From Sthenelais limicola (Eukaryota > Annelida > Polychaeta > Phyllodocida > Sigalionidae): 64,000 nucleotides of DNA. The DNA is taken from contig OW804096.1 in NCBI GenBank assembly GCA_942159475.1, positions 138,383,972 through 138,447,971 on the forward strand, written 5' to 3'. Below, piece by piece: positions 9,093 through 20,375 of the stretch (its first letter is position 1; each line of letters begins with the position of its first letter). The translations under genes were made by a program, and so were the position numbers. Under the pieces are notes generated by a model. The model ran no database searches. It was not told where the DNA came from and saw nothing but the letters and a program-made list of their open reading frames with translations.

Positions 9093-12000
9093 ATAAATGA
9101 AATTGTTGACGAAATAGGCAAGCCAATGGACATTTCCAAGGAACAAGAGTGTGTTTCTCCTAGTAAATCGGTAGCAGAAAAAGACAGAATATCCAGAATT
9201 AGAATAGGCAAGTTTGCTGGTACAAAGAAAAACATTATTTCTTCCACCAACACAGAAAAGGACGACGACAATTGCCAAGCAGTGCTGAAACTGAGGAAAG
9301 CCAAACATAAAGGTGAGAAAGTTTCAGTCACTGCTCCAATTGATAAAGGTTGCATAGAAATCGAGGTAAAAGATTTGAATATGCCAGTTCTTGTTGATAC
9401 AGGTGCCACTATTTCTTGTGTTAGTTCTGCATTTTTCAGGAAAATCCGAAGTAAAATACCCAATGGGAAGGTTTTACGCTGTAATATTGAAATATTTGTT
9501 GCAGATGGAGGAGCACATCATTGTTATAAGAAAATCGAGTTAAATTTCATGATAGAAGGCCAACAATTCACTCATAGATTTATCGTTCTTCCTGCGTTAA
9601 CCAGAAGCATGATACTGGGAGTTGATTTTTTACGAAAGTTTAGAGCAAAGATTAGCTTCAAATCAGGACAAAAACAACAGGTGTTCCCTATCAGAGCTGC
9701 ACGTAGGTTTGTGATAGCTCCGGGGACTGAATACACCACTGTCGCGGCAATCACTTCTTATGAAGATATGTTAAATTCAATAGGAGTGACTGAGAATTTG
9801 CAGCGACAGAGGCCAGTTTCTTTCCTTGTTAAACATGCTTTAGTCAAACCATTTGGAGAAAATAAAGTGCCTATAACCATTTTTAATGCCTCCAAGGCAG
9901 CCACAACTATTGAGAGAGGAACAATTCTGGGTATATATACGTTGGCACACGAGGACGAGTTTTATTCCCCCAAAGAGGTGGAAAATTTGAATGAATTGGT
10001 CGCACAATCGAGTGAAAACAATGATAAGGTAGTTGATTTTCAGATCGGCGAGGACTTGAATCCTGAACAGAAAAAGGAGCTACTGAGTCTATTGCATGAT
10101 CATGAAAATTCTTTTGTCGGTAAGGATAAAAAACTAGGGTTGACTACAGAGTACGAACATGGCATTGATTTAAAACCAGATTTTAGTCCCACAATGAGAC
10201 AGCCATACCGAATGAACCCAGTCATGACCAAGGTTATGGCTGGAATTCTGAAGGATCAGGTAAATCAAAATTTAATCGAAAAATGTGTGGATCCTGTAGA
10301 ATTTAGTTCACCTTGTTTTTTGGTACAAAAACCAATGACAACAGACGGTAAAAGAGCCTGGCGTCTTGTGATTGACTATAGGCAAATAAATCGCTCTGTA
10401 AAGGACGAAATAAGACCTTTTCCACGCGCCGACGACACTATCGAAGCTGTGGGGCAAACACAAGGTCGGTTTTTCTCTCGCTTAGATGCATTTGCTGGTT
10501 TCCATCAGGTGGGTTTGAGGGAAGAAAATCGATTTATTACAGCATTTAATACGCCTCTAGGAGTGTATAGGTATAAAGTCATGCCAATGGGACTTAAAAC
10601 TTCTCCAAAAGCATTTCATTCTCTAATAGAACATGTATTGAGAGCAGTCCCAAATGCATTCTATTACGTAGATGATGTGGTGATCGCATCACCTACATGG
10701 GATTCTCACGTGCAGGATATCAAGAATGTATTCACAGCTTTTGATAAGGCAATTATCAAATTTAAAAAGGAAAAGTGTTCCTTTGGTCTCAGTAGAGTCC
10801 CCTTTTAGGATTCATTGTCGACAAGGATGAGATACATCCTGACCCAGCAAAACTAGACGCTTTGCAATCGTTTCCAACCCCAAAATCAGTGAAACAAGTA
10901 CGTTTGTTTGCTGGGCTGGCTAATTATTATAGGGTATTTATTCCTAATTTTAGTCAGATAATGAAGCCCCTATATATGCTGACCAAGGCAAAGGTTAAAT
11001 TTGTATGGACGTCTGCGGCAGAGAGTGCTTTTAATAAAATTCGAAACGCAATTCTGGAGGATGCAGTTTTGGTATATCCAGACTATTCAAAAGAATTTAT
11101 TTTAGCTTCAGATGCCTCTAACCAAAGTTTAGGGGCCTGCATTTCTCAAGCTGATATTAATGGGAATTTGAGACCAATTGCCTTTGCTGGGAGAGGGTTA
11201 ACCCCAGCTGAGCAAAAATACAGTGCCACAGAAAAAGAATTGGCAGGCATCCGATTCGCCCTAGGAAAGTTTAGACATTATGTTATGTCTAAGCATTTCA
11301 CGATTCTTACCGATCATGCAGCCCTTACTGCAATTAACACTATACTAAAAAGGATCTAACTGGTAGAATGTTTAGATGGCTAGATTTCTTTGGACAGTTT
11401 GATTTTTCGGTCAAATACATCAAGGGAAAATTGAACATCATCCCAGATGTTTTATCGAGAAGGATATATGATCCAAATATACCAGCAGTCCCACATGTGG
11501 AGATGAAGAAATCAGTCACATTCAATCCCATCCAAGCCACTAAACACTATAAACAGGAGGATCCTTGCGAAAATAACCCCATCATGCTCTACAAGAGCAG
11601 AAAAATACTTAAGACATCAGGACAGGTGCAGGAATTAGATAATGAAGATTCACAAATTCCTGAGTTTCCAGACCTTCCAGGAAAATTGCATAACGATGAG
11701 CCAGCGATAAACACTGTAGAGGAAATCCTAATTGCTCCAGTGGAAACGAGAGCTCAAAATCGTGCAAAGCAATTAGGGAATGTTGATACAAGACCCTCGA
11801 CTAGCAAGCCAGATGGGATTAGTAGGGATAAAGTGTCTACCCCAGCTTGTGTATCTAAGGGAAGCAACATTCAGAAGGCTAGGAAAACAAAGGCAAGACC
11901 TGTAATCAGACCAGGAAAATACGCTTCCAGGAACAGGATAAATACCCCAAATCCTGGAGATGGAATGGCGAATAAACATACGATTGAGTTGCCATTTGAT

Positions 12001-13329
12001 AAGCTGAAATTACAGCTGGCGCAGGGGGATGATTTGTTTTGTAAACTAATGTCAGGTTACATTGAAGGAAAACAATTGCCCAAGAATCATGAGTTGACTA
12101 GGTTAATTCTGACCACACACGATATGTTTTTCATTCAGGATAACATACTCTGCAGATTACCTAAGAGGACTAAGATAGCTCAGATGGCAAATTCCTTTCA
12201 AGTGGTAATTCCACAGACATTACAGGCCCCCTTGATCAATTATGTACATGGTAATTCAATTAATGCACATGTTGGCTATGCAAAGACACTCTCTTTACTC
12301 CAGGCCCGATTCTTCTGGAATTCGATGGCTAGAGATACGAAAGACCATATTACATCATGCCATGAGTGTCTTCAATCTAAAAGTGTAAAGTATCCAAATA
12401 AGCTCCCCATGAAGATCAGAGAAACGACTTTCACACCTTTTTCAACTTTGATGATAGATGCAATGGGCCCTCTACCTAGAACACAGAGGAATAATTGTTA
12501 CATCCAGGTAGTGACTGATCATTTTTCAAAGTTTTGCTTTATATGGCCGACACCAGCTATTACAGCAGAAAGGGTGGCAGCTGAATTCCATAAATATGTA
12601 ATAGCATACGTCAGTGTCCCTAAGATCTTGAGGAGCGATAATGGCAGCTGTTACATAGGAGAAACTTTTAGAGAAAAATGCAAAGCTTGGGGAATAAAAC
12701 AAGTGCATGGTTCGCCATATTTAAGTCGATCACAGGGAGAGGTAGAACGCCAAAATCAGTCGATTATTGGTTGTTTAAGGACGATGGTGAATGAAAATCA
12801 GACGAATTGGGATTTATTTTTACCTAATATTCAATTTGCTCTGAACGCTTCAGATCATTACACCACTGGCATATCGCCCTATCTCCTTGCATTCGGCAAA
12901 AACCCAATCATTCCCTCAGAGGCTCAACTGCAAGATGACATAGCCCACACTCAGCCAGTAATAGATCAATTATTACAAATAATGAAAACAAAGGCTGAAG
13001 CGGCTGAAATTGCAAATAAAAGCAGAAGAGAGAGGGAAAGAAAAATGAAAGAGAAGCATGATACGAAGGCCAAACCCCACACATTAGACGTTGGATCTAT
13101 AGTCTATGCTAAAGTACATCGTTTGCTAAGGCAAAATACAGCAAAGAAATTGCAGCAACAATTTGCTGGACCATTCGTTGTGTGTGGGTTCCCATCCCCA
13201 TATACTGTGAAAATCAGGAATTTGGAGACTGGGGTAGAGGTAAAAAGGCCAGTACATGTACAATTTATAAAGAAATCCAGTGCGATTGATAATAAGCTTA
13301 TCAAAATACTAGAGACAGCAAATAAATAG
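9054..13329 (+). pseudogene. Gypsy pol (protease-RT-RNase H-integrase), two frameshifts
   Basis: Reached from gag by -1 frameshifting. Protease: LVDTGATISCV near 9390. RT: catalytic YVDD near 10665 (FYYVDDVVIAS). RNase H: LASDASNQSLG near 11105 and TDHAALT near 11310. Integrase: HHCC zinc finger near 12250-12375, catalytic Asp in MIDAMGPLP and RSDNGSCY, Glu in GEVERQNQ, and a C-terminal GPY/F-type module (AGPFVVCGFPSPYTVKI). The frame shifts at about 10800-10807 (a T run one base short) and 11346-11352 (an A run one base short). Both being homopolymers, sequencing error is possible. Segments: 9126-10808, 10862-11359, 11368-13329. The linker between RNase H and integrase is long (about 190 residues). 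Confidence 0.92.
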
Positions 13330-14042
13330 TAAAATAATTCTGGTCGACAGGATATATCTTAGAGTAAATTACAAGGATCCGGGGTCCCTGTGGGTTGAAC
13401 AGATGGTATCTATTTTGAGTCAGATAGGCGGCATTATTATGCAAGTCCAGTAGGATGGGACGATGCAATCGTATTATGTAAATGATGCTGAGTGATGGTG
13501 GCACGACAGCTCCTAGTATACGCCCCCCTTGCTATATATGGTGTGGAATGTCTTCCTCAGGAAGAGCAATTCCAGGGTCCTAAGCTGCTATTGGTCAAGA
13601 TTATTCATGGCTTGAGGCGGACACTACTATATGACCAGCCGAATTCAAGTTCTTCCTTAGCAGTGACCAAAACCATCGGGGAGAGTTGAGCTGATCGTTT
13701 TATTTTTCACTGATAGTGAGCTGCTTCACAATAGGCACAACGATTCATCACCATGTTTCGTCTTGTAATCTGGTAAGTGTCGTTTTGAGACTTGATTTAT
13801 GATTGCTCTGATGTTTATACTTATGTGGACACCCATCAATGCCAAGGATTTACTCATGGATTACACCGGAATATTTTTTCTTTTATCGTATGTTGTTACT
13901 TATATGTGAGCATGATAGTGGAGATAAGTCATTTAGTGGCAAGAGGCCCCAACATATGGCCTTACTCTGGGAACTAGATTAAGCATAACCCAGTCGGTAA
14001 TATAGACGGGAAATACTTTCTTGGGAAAATATCGCTTTAGTT
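13330..14042 (+). other. pol-env intergenic region of Gypsy element
   Basis: About 0.7 kb with no coding frame of note. A polypyrimidine tract followed by TTTAG ends at 14101, just inside the env frame, and looks like a splice acceptor that could make a subgenomic env mRNA. The matching donor was not identified. Confidence 0.45.
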
Positions 14043-16595
14043 TTGAATTCTGAACACAAAAGTTTACGAGAATTTTTCTTTTCTTTCTTACCTTCGTTTA
14101 GGCTCTTATTCCTCACCGTATGGGCAGATGCGGACTCTGTAGTGAAACACAACTACGGGGTTGCATTTGCTGGAACGAGGAAACCTATCTTGACGGACGT
14201 GGAAAAAACCTATGTCCAAATAGCAATACCAACAGTGATTTTGCCACCTAATGGAACAATCGTTAGGATGGAAAATCACTACAATACAACATCAGACATG
14301 AGACTTATTAGAGACAAAATCCAAGGCTTATTACAGCTTGTTTATGGGACAGCACTTGAGTTATTTGATAAGATAGAGAATGTGGCAAACGACAGATACA
14401 ATAGGTATAAGAGAAAAGCTTTTTTACAGCCTATAGGCGATACAGTTTCTGCAGCCCTAGGCTTAGCTACAGACCCCCATTTGGCTTTGGTGGAAAGCAA
14501 GCTTGATGCTTTAATAGATACTTTATCACTGGGAAAATTATCCGACGTGAACAGGGATAAAGTAGTTTTAGGTCTTACTAAACAATTGAAAAACTTGTTC
14601 AGGCACGCTTCTAAACACAATAGTGAGGTAGGGAAATTATTTATAAACTCTACCGACGAAATTAAGGATCTGACGAACCAGATCGATGCTTTTGTAACTA
14701 ACTTAACTTCAGAAATATCTAACACCATGGCTTTACATGCGATGCTGCATGAAGCAACTTTAAATTTGTTAGTACTAATAGAATATATAGACACAGCTAG
14801 AACATTATTGAAGGGATTGGACGATTTAAAACATGGTGTTTTGTCGGATGTATTTCTTCCGATGGGAGGCCTAAGAGAATTGTTGAAACCTTTGGCAAAC
14901 AAGTTGAAAGTCCAATCTCCCACTTTGAGGATTTTGGACGATTCCTTGGACAGCTCCTACACGAGAGTAGAAAATTTTTCCTTTAAGAACAATTCTCTGT
15001 TAATAACAATTCCACTAATAATTTCACATAATGACGATAACTGCATTGCATATCGACCCCTGAAATTCGGCATACCTATTCACAGTAGCTCGAATGATTC
15101 AACAGGGTATACCATGTTAGAGACCGAAATACCCCATATTCTGGCAAAATGTCCCCTTCAGGGAATTTATTTCGAAATGAAAATTCACTCGTTCGAGCAA
15201 TGCACACAGCTAAAGAATTCAGTGGCATGTTTTACTCCTCCGACTCATATTCTAAAGGGAAAAGAAACTTGTTATTCGGCCATTTTTAAAGATAAAGCTT
15301 CTGAAATTGCTCGGTTATGTGTATTCCACACATATCTGACTAAACCAACCCCATTCTTTCATTTAACAATGAATAGGATGCAACACCTACTGGTTGGTCG
15401 TACGACCAAAGTGACTTTGGCTTGTCACAAACGACCCAGAACTAGGATGGCTATGAGCCTTTTGGCTATAGTCAAGGTCCCTTGCGACTGTGCCCTAGTT
15501 AGTGGATCTTTAGTAATCTCTGCCCCTAGGGATGGATGTATTACTTGGAACCAGACCAGTATATTTGTTGAATCAGGATTTAATTTAGCCATAGCAGCAA
15601 TTTTTAAAATTCCATTCAAAAATCTAACTGGAGAAACCAAACATGGATCACGAATTCATCTAAATTTGCCCACACCCCAAGATATGCATGCAGCATTGTC
15701 ACATCTACCCAAATCGATAATAGAGTCAGGAATGAACACAGAGAGGCTGGCTAACGAGCTATTAGTGGCTGACAAAATGGCAAATGATCGGTGGGAAACT
15801 CTGAAAAAGTCAGTTAGTACCATGTCGACTCATCCAGCCACTATAAACATAGCGTTGATTATCAGTCTTGGTGTGACAATATTTTCATTTTATTTATTTT
15901 ATAGGATTCACAAACTGGCAATTATTTGCACGTTTGTGAGGCCCATACAAGCATTTAGATTAAACCTGTCGGCCCCAGTCTTCGAGGACATAAATCTGGG
16001 CTTCGATATCCCAACCCCACAGCCTATGACTCAAGACCTACTGCCATACGAGCCCCCAAGTCCAACACAGGCAATTCTCAAAATAGTTGCAGCAGTTATT
16101 GCCTTCAAGATCCTGCGATTCCTGTGGAAAAACAGGAGATGTATCTGCAATTATTTGCCTAGATGTTTCATGTGTAAAAGGTGTACGAAAGATGTAAACG
16201 ATGAATCAGCCTCTTGGATCACTCTGAGATTGCACTCGGATGAGAGTCTGGTTTCAATACGTTTGATGCAAATCCCATTTGAAGTGAATTCTATACTTGG
16301 ATCTTCCCCAGCCCCGCCTCTAAGGTTGGGAAAGTCTCATGTCAGTTGGTGCTGCTGTTGCAATCTATCATTGGACCTCCGTTGGAAGGCTGCTCTATCC
16401 CTGAAAATCCATAGGGCCAACAAACAGATCTTGCTTCCAATCAACGTAAAGGTGGATAGGAGGTACAGAAGCGAACTGGCAGCCATCATGGAGCCATCAT
16501 CAGAGGCAATGTATGTCCTGGTGATTGAGTCCAGGAACGGATCCTACCAGATCCCGTGGATCAACGACCCCAATGGGTCCAACGTGAACATGTAA
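14043..16595 (+). CDS. Env-like fusion glycoprotein of Gypsy element
   Basis: An intact 850-codon frame in the env position. Residues about 10-30 are hydrophobic, signal-peptide-like. A basic site RYKRK at 121-125 suits furin-type cleavage and is followed by an apolar Ala/Gly-rich segment (126-142) that looks like a fusion peptide, then a long heptad-rich region. A membrane span lies near 602-622 and a second hydrophobic segment near 679-697, before a Cys-rich tail. Several N-x-S/T glycosylation sites are present. Cleavage near the N-terminus with the fusion segment right after it resembles the baculovirus F / errantivirus Env class, known to make some Gypsy elements infectious; homology is inferred from layout, not alignment. 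The frame ends at a TAA that overlaps a splice donor. Confidence 0.75.
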   Translation: MNSEHKSLREFFFSFLPSFRLLFLTVWADADSVVKHNYGVAFAGTRKPILTDVEKTYVQIAIPTVILPPNGTIVRMENHYNTTSDMRLIRDKIQGLLQLVYGTALELFDKIENVANDRYNRYKRKAFLQPIGDTVSAALGLATDPHLALVESKLDALIDTLSLGKLSDVNRDKVVLGLTKQLKNLFRHASKHNSEVGKLFINSTDEIKDLTNQIDAFVTNLTSEISNTMALHAMLHEATLNLLVLIEYIDTARTLLKGLDDLKHGVLSDVFLPMGGLRELLKPLANKLKVQSPTLRILDDSLDSSYTRVENFSFKNNSLLITIPLIISHNDDNCIAYRPLKFGIPIHSSSNDSTGYTMLETEIPHILAKCPLQGIYFEMKIHSFEQCTQLKNSVACFTPPTHILKGKETCYSAIFKDKASEIARLCVFHTYLTKPTPFFHLTMNRMQHLLVGRTTKVTLACHKRPRTRMAMSLLAIVKVPCDCALVSGSLVISAPRDGCITWNQTSIFVESGFNLAIAAIFKIPFKNLTGETKHGSRIHLNLPTPQDMHAALSHLPKSIIESGMNTERLANELLVADKMANDRWETLKKSVSTMSTHPATINIALIISLGVTIFSFYLFYRIHKLAIICTFVRPIQAFRLNLSAPVFEDINLGFDIPTPQPMTQDLLPYEPPSPTQAILKIVAAVIAFKILRFLWKNRRCICNYLPRCFMCKRCTKDVNDESASWITLRLHSDESLVSIRLMQIPFEVNSILGSSPAPPLRLGKSHVSWCCCCNLSLDLRWKAALSLKIHRANKQILLPINVKVDRRYRSELAAIMEPSSEAMYVLVIESRNGSYQIPWINDPNGSNVNM

Positions 16596-16946
16596 GTCTA
16601 TATATAATTAATATATGGACTGAAACAATAGTTATTCTTGCCCTTATAGACGTGTAGGGTGTTCTTTTCTCACGAATATTTTATATCCGTCTTTTCTTCT
16701 TGTTAATGTATATTGATGTTTTACTTTCTGTGATGTGGCTTTCATGGAAAATATTGGCACAAAAGAACTGTGAAATTTTAAAATAATCATTTACAAAATA
16801 CCCAAAGTATTATGCAACCTGTCATTGGTATGTGGTCGATGCTTTCTTACAGGAGCACGGCGGCGTACTTGTCGGCAAGAGAAAGTGGCCAAGAAGAGGA
16901 GATGCTAATAGTTCCCCACGCCACGAATGTGACAAGATCACCCTAG
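16592..16946 (+). CDS. possible spliced 3' end of env (intron 16592-16852, exon 16853-16946)
   Basis: The env stop codon TAA sits inside a GTAAGT donor (16592-16597). A pyrimidine-rich acceptor ending TTACAG is at 16852. Removing the 261 bp between them keeps the env frame and adds about 30 codons before TAG at 16944-16946. So two env C-termini could be made, depending on splicing. Donor, acceptor and frame are visible; use is inference. Confidence 0.45.
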
Positions 16947-19077
16947 GAGTGCCAGATATAATTTTACATTACAAGGACATTAACATTTTATTTAATATTT
17001 AATTCAAGTGGCAAATGGATCGCCCCCATTTGTCAAGGTGAACAGCAACAGCACCTTTACTAAATAATATTGACTTTAATTTCTCTTGAATGAGAGGAAG
17101 GACTTTACTTGTTTATACAAGCTAAATTTTTTTTTCCTGGGTTCTTTGGAATTCAGTCGATAACCTTAAATGATATTTCATGCAACAGACAAGCGTTATT
17201 GTCTGATTTTATTCATTGCATTTCTTTTTGCTTTTATTTTGATTCTCTTACTTGTGTGTGATTTATATGTGTTGATCGATGACGACTTTATGTACATACA
17301 GGATTGGTTAGGCCATTGATGCCTACGATTAGGTCGTATCATCGACTCTGTTTGCTTTGATTACACTGAGTAGGTACTCAGCTCTCTTGGTATATGTGTA
17401 GTTTTAGTGTAGATCTAATTACCAGACATAACAGTTAATATGTTTAGGGGAACTACTTTGATTTATACATCGAGGATTGAGATAACCCATATGGCTCTCT
17501 TAAGTGTTTTGTTTATTTAGCGCCACACGACAGTGGCATATGGGTGCATAGTGATTTACTGCGCACTAAGTACTGTTTACGTAATAGGATACCCCCTGAG
17601 GATACGATGCGATGGCCATAAGCCAGGGTGTAATCACACCAACAGGGGACGACTATGTAAGTGCAGACTCTTAAAGGAGTCACTAGATCTGTTTCCAGTA
17701 AGGACAGATGGTTTCTTTTTACTCGTGTAAATGGCGTGAGTAGGATTGACATACCATAAACCAAGAGATTTATATGATCATATGACTAGGATGGATATGA
17801 TATGTCAGCAATACTAAGTCTAGCGGATCAGCCGCTTTATTACTTGAAGTTGTAGTGTTATTAGCTAGCCATATGTACCCACGGGTAATTATTTTGCATG
17901 TATTTTACTGCAAGTAGATGCAGTGAGAAGATATTTTTGCTATGCGATTGAAAAATCGAGCGTAGCGACGGGGTGAACCGTCATCCTTGTAGGAGTAGAA
18001 GGGGATGGGGTTAACCTGTTACATAACCAACAAGCGAGGCCAGTTGATTACATATCAGGCCTTGCGGGATTATTGAATTTATTTATCTCCGGGTATTTAT
18101 TTAAGAAGAAGATAACTAAATGTATCGGTAAATTTTTTTTTGTATATTACTAGATTAGACAAGATCTAATTTGGAATAAGGAATAGGCTATGGACCAGGA
18201 ATGGGAAGCGGGTAGTTGGAATATACCAATACTCTTGCTCATTCGGCAATGGATCCTTGCCTATGTGCGTGTAGGTAGACAACAGTAGAATATAACAATC
18301 TCTTTGTGAAAAGCTTTGTAGCCCTTAGTACGGGTGTGTGTTCGGCTCAGCGGTGGCGTTCTCAATGGTTCACCGCACAAATGACCAGCTATTTATACTT
18401 GGTAGGTGTCCGGTCCAAAACCGATTCGACGGTGGCGCCGGCTGGTGTCACTGTTTGGACCGACCTATTGGGAATTTAACATAGGAAAAATTAAAACGAC
18501 GTAGATTGTTCCTGTTTGCACCGGACTATTTAGATTTTAACATAGGATCCCAATATATTTCAGGATTCCACGCGTGTTGGTATACGCGATGTTCTTTTAT
18601 TATGTGTGATTAGAGTAAAATTCTCAGATTGGACCGTACTATTGGGAATTTAACACTGGAATTTGGTTTTTCATAGGGTTAACACTTGCGGTGTTTGCAG
18701 ATCTTGTCATTTTTTATGACATGGAACCCTTTGTGTAGGATATTAGCCAGATTTTTCAAGCTATTACGACCTTAGTATTAGCAGTTCTTTCACTTTTTGA
18801 GTTTACACTCTTACATGTTCATAACGACGTTTTTAAATCTTTATGAATTTATTGAAAATGTTTTACAAAATGGTAATTAAATCGTATGATTTACTTCTAT
18901 GTATTTAATATCTTTTTGCGCACAATGTAACCGCGCATATGGCTTGGTATGGATAACTAGGTAACAGCACAGCTATTTAAAATTATTAATTCTTAATATT
19001 TTAATTTTCCAAAAATTCCTAAAAATTTTCTTGTAAGTTTTTAGGGTACACCCTCACTCGATACTTCGCTTCTGATT
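16947..19077 (+). other. long 3' non-coding region of Gypsy element
   Basis: About 2.1 kb without a convincing gene. A 65-codon Cys-rich frame (17533-17730) has no recognised motif. Three imperfect copies of a 34-bp block containing GGACCG-CTATT and ATTTAACA occur at 18453-18486, 18514-18547 and 18627-18660 and may be structural or regulatory RNA elements. Confidence 0.5.
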
Positions 19078-19096
19078 GAGGGCGGGGGGGGGGCAG
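19078..19096 (+). other. polypurine tract
   Basis: A G-rich purine run ending GGGCAG directly before the right LTR, in the position used to prime plus-strand DNA synthesis. Confidence 0.75.
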
Positions 19097-19384
19097 TGTT
19101 ATGTAACATTACGTAACATTGTGTAACCTCATTATATTTATATTATTATTAATTATCACCTATTATCACATTACTTTAAATCGCTAATTATACTTAACTA
19201 GCTAGGACTGTGCAAGTCTACTTATACATGCTAGGCCATGGATATTACGTAAGGGCTCCGCCCACACATTATTATGCATGTACCCTCCTGGAGGAGCCTG
19301 TATCTTAGTTACCATTAAATCAGTTGCTTAGCTCTTCTCACGAAGACCACACGTTCGTTAGACTTCTTCCATTAGACCATTACA
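19097..19384 (+). repeat. 3' LTR of Gypsy element
   Basis: 288 bp, same ends as the 5' LTR, with one base different (CCCACACATT here, CCCACTCATT in the 5' LTR). Followed by the CGGA duplication. Confidence 0.95.
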
Positions 19385-19388
19385 CGGA

Positions 19389-20331
19389 TCACTTGTAAAG
19401 TTCTTGTATGCTCGTGAGATGTCAAGGGTGGCTAGGTGTATCTCCCCTGACAAGGATTTAATTTCGGTCACTATGTCATCGACTGTGGGAAGGGAGTGAG
19501 GCCTCTCCTGTCCCCACACAGAATGCTTGACGATGAACTTATTAATTGAATTTTCTTCCGGGAACGTGAGAACAATAATTACCCTTCGGGCCTCGCTGTC
19601 CTTCTTCGCCCATGACATAACAGGCGAGGTGTGGCACCACTGCAGAAATGGGGGATGCTCGAACGGGCCTAGTATTCCCTTCAGGTCGAGCTCCTTGTTG
19701 ATGAAGTCATTAATTTTATCCGCATATTTGGTAGCACTCGAATGATTGGCCCCGTTGTCATTGTTAGAGTGGGGCCCATGTACCCCATTGGAAAGCCATA
19801 AGTGAGGAAGTCCATTAGTTCTTGGTCTGGCTGCGAGTTAGTTAAATGATCGCGCCATGCTTGTAAGTTCAAGTGTGTCGGAAGTGGGGTTCGTGCCCCG
19901 ATAGCATTAGGTACTCCATATGCTTTCACTGATGAGTATATGTTTGCTAACTCGCCCCAGCACTTGTGTACACACAGGTCCGGCCACTGATCGCGTCTGT
20001 GAGCGGCTAGGTAGATGGGATGAGTGGGTACAGTGCCTGGGGGCTCGTTCCCGCTACAGATGCTCTCTACGTGGTTAAAATAGGATGCAGGTATTTCTTG
20101 AGTTACATTGTCATTTATGCATCCCTGCTTGATGTTATTGATGTGAGGAAAGTACGGAGTTGCATTGGGGTTGAGCTGGGATGATGTTTTACTTACTGCT
20201 TCATCGTTCGATGTTGTTGACTGTCGGCCATGACAGATGCCGCGCGAAGTCTCGGGCGTGGCGAGATCACGATGACTAATGTATGCAAGCTGGGTCGGTT
20301 GAAGTAGGTCAGGCCGCCCTATATCCTTCAT
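19389..20331 (-). pseudogene. DIRS RT, N-terminal part (frameshifted)
   Basis: Holds the N-terminal and finger regions of the RT, including an RRVIIVLTFPEENSIN block and LATLDISRAYKNF (the first RT catalytic Asp region), and runs to the Gypsy junction. The frame shifts by one base at about 19771-19777, in a GGGGCCC run: the upstream frame (20331-19681) and the downstream frame (from about 19770) each read well on one side only. The C-terminal half continues at 5004-6162. Confidence 0.85.
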
Positions 20332-20375
20332 GGGTGCCTGGCCGGGCGCATCGGGTTTTTCTATCGATGCGCCAC

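Larger units (their letters stand above)
6163..19384 (+). mobile_element. env-carrying Gypsy-type LTR retrotransposon
   Basis: A 13,222-bp element with TG...CA LTRs of 288 bp, a primer site next to the left LTR, a G-rich purine tract before the right LTR and a CGGA target duplication (6159-6162 and 19385-19388). Internal order is gag, pol (protease, RT, RNase H, integrase) and env, as in Gypsy/errantivirus-like and other env-bearing metazoan Ty3/Gypsy elements. The LTRs differ at one of 288 positions, so insertion is recent. It carries one in-frame stop in gag and two one-base losses in homopolymers of pol, so the copy as written is not intact; the latter could be assembly errors. About 2.1 kb of non-coding DNA lies between env and the right LTR, unusually long. 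Confidence 0.93.

Noticed and set aside
17533..17730. 65-codon Cys-rich frame in the Gypsy 3' region, possible accessory gene
   Set aside because: Short, no signal peptide or known Cys pattern, and overlapped by an 83-codon frame on the other strand.
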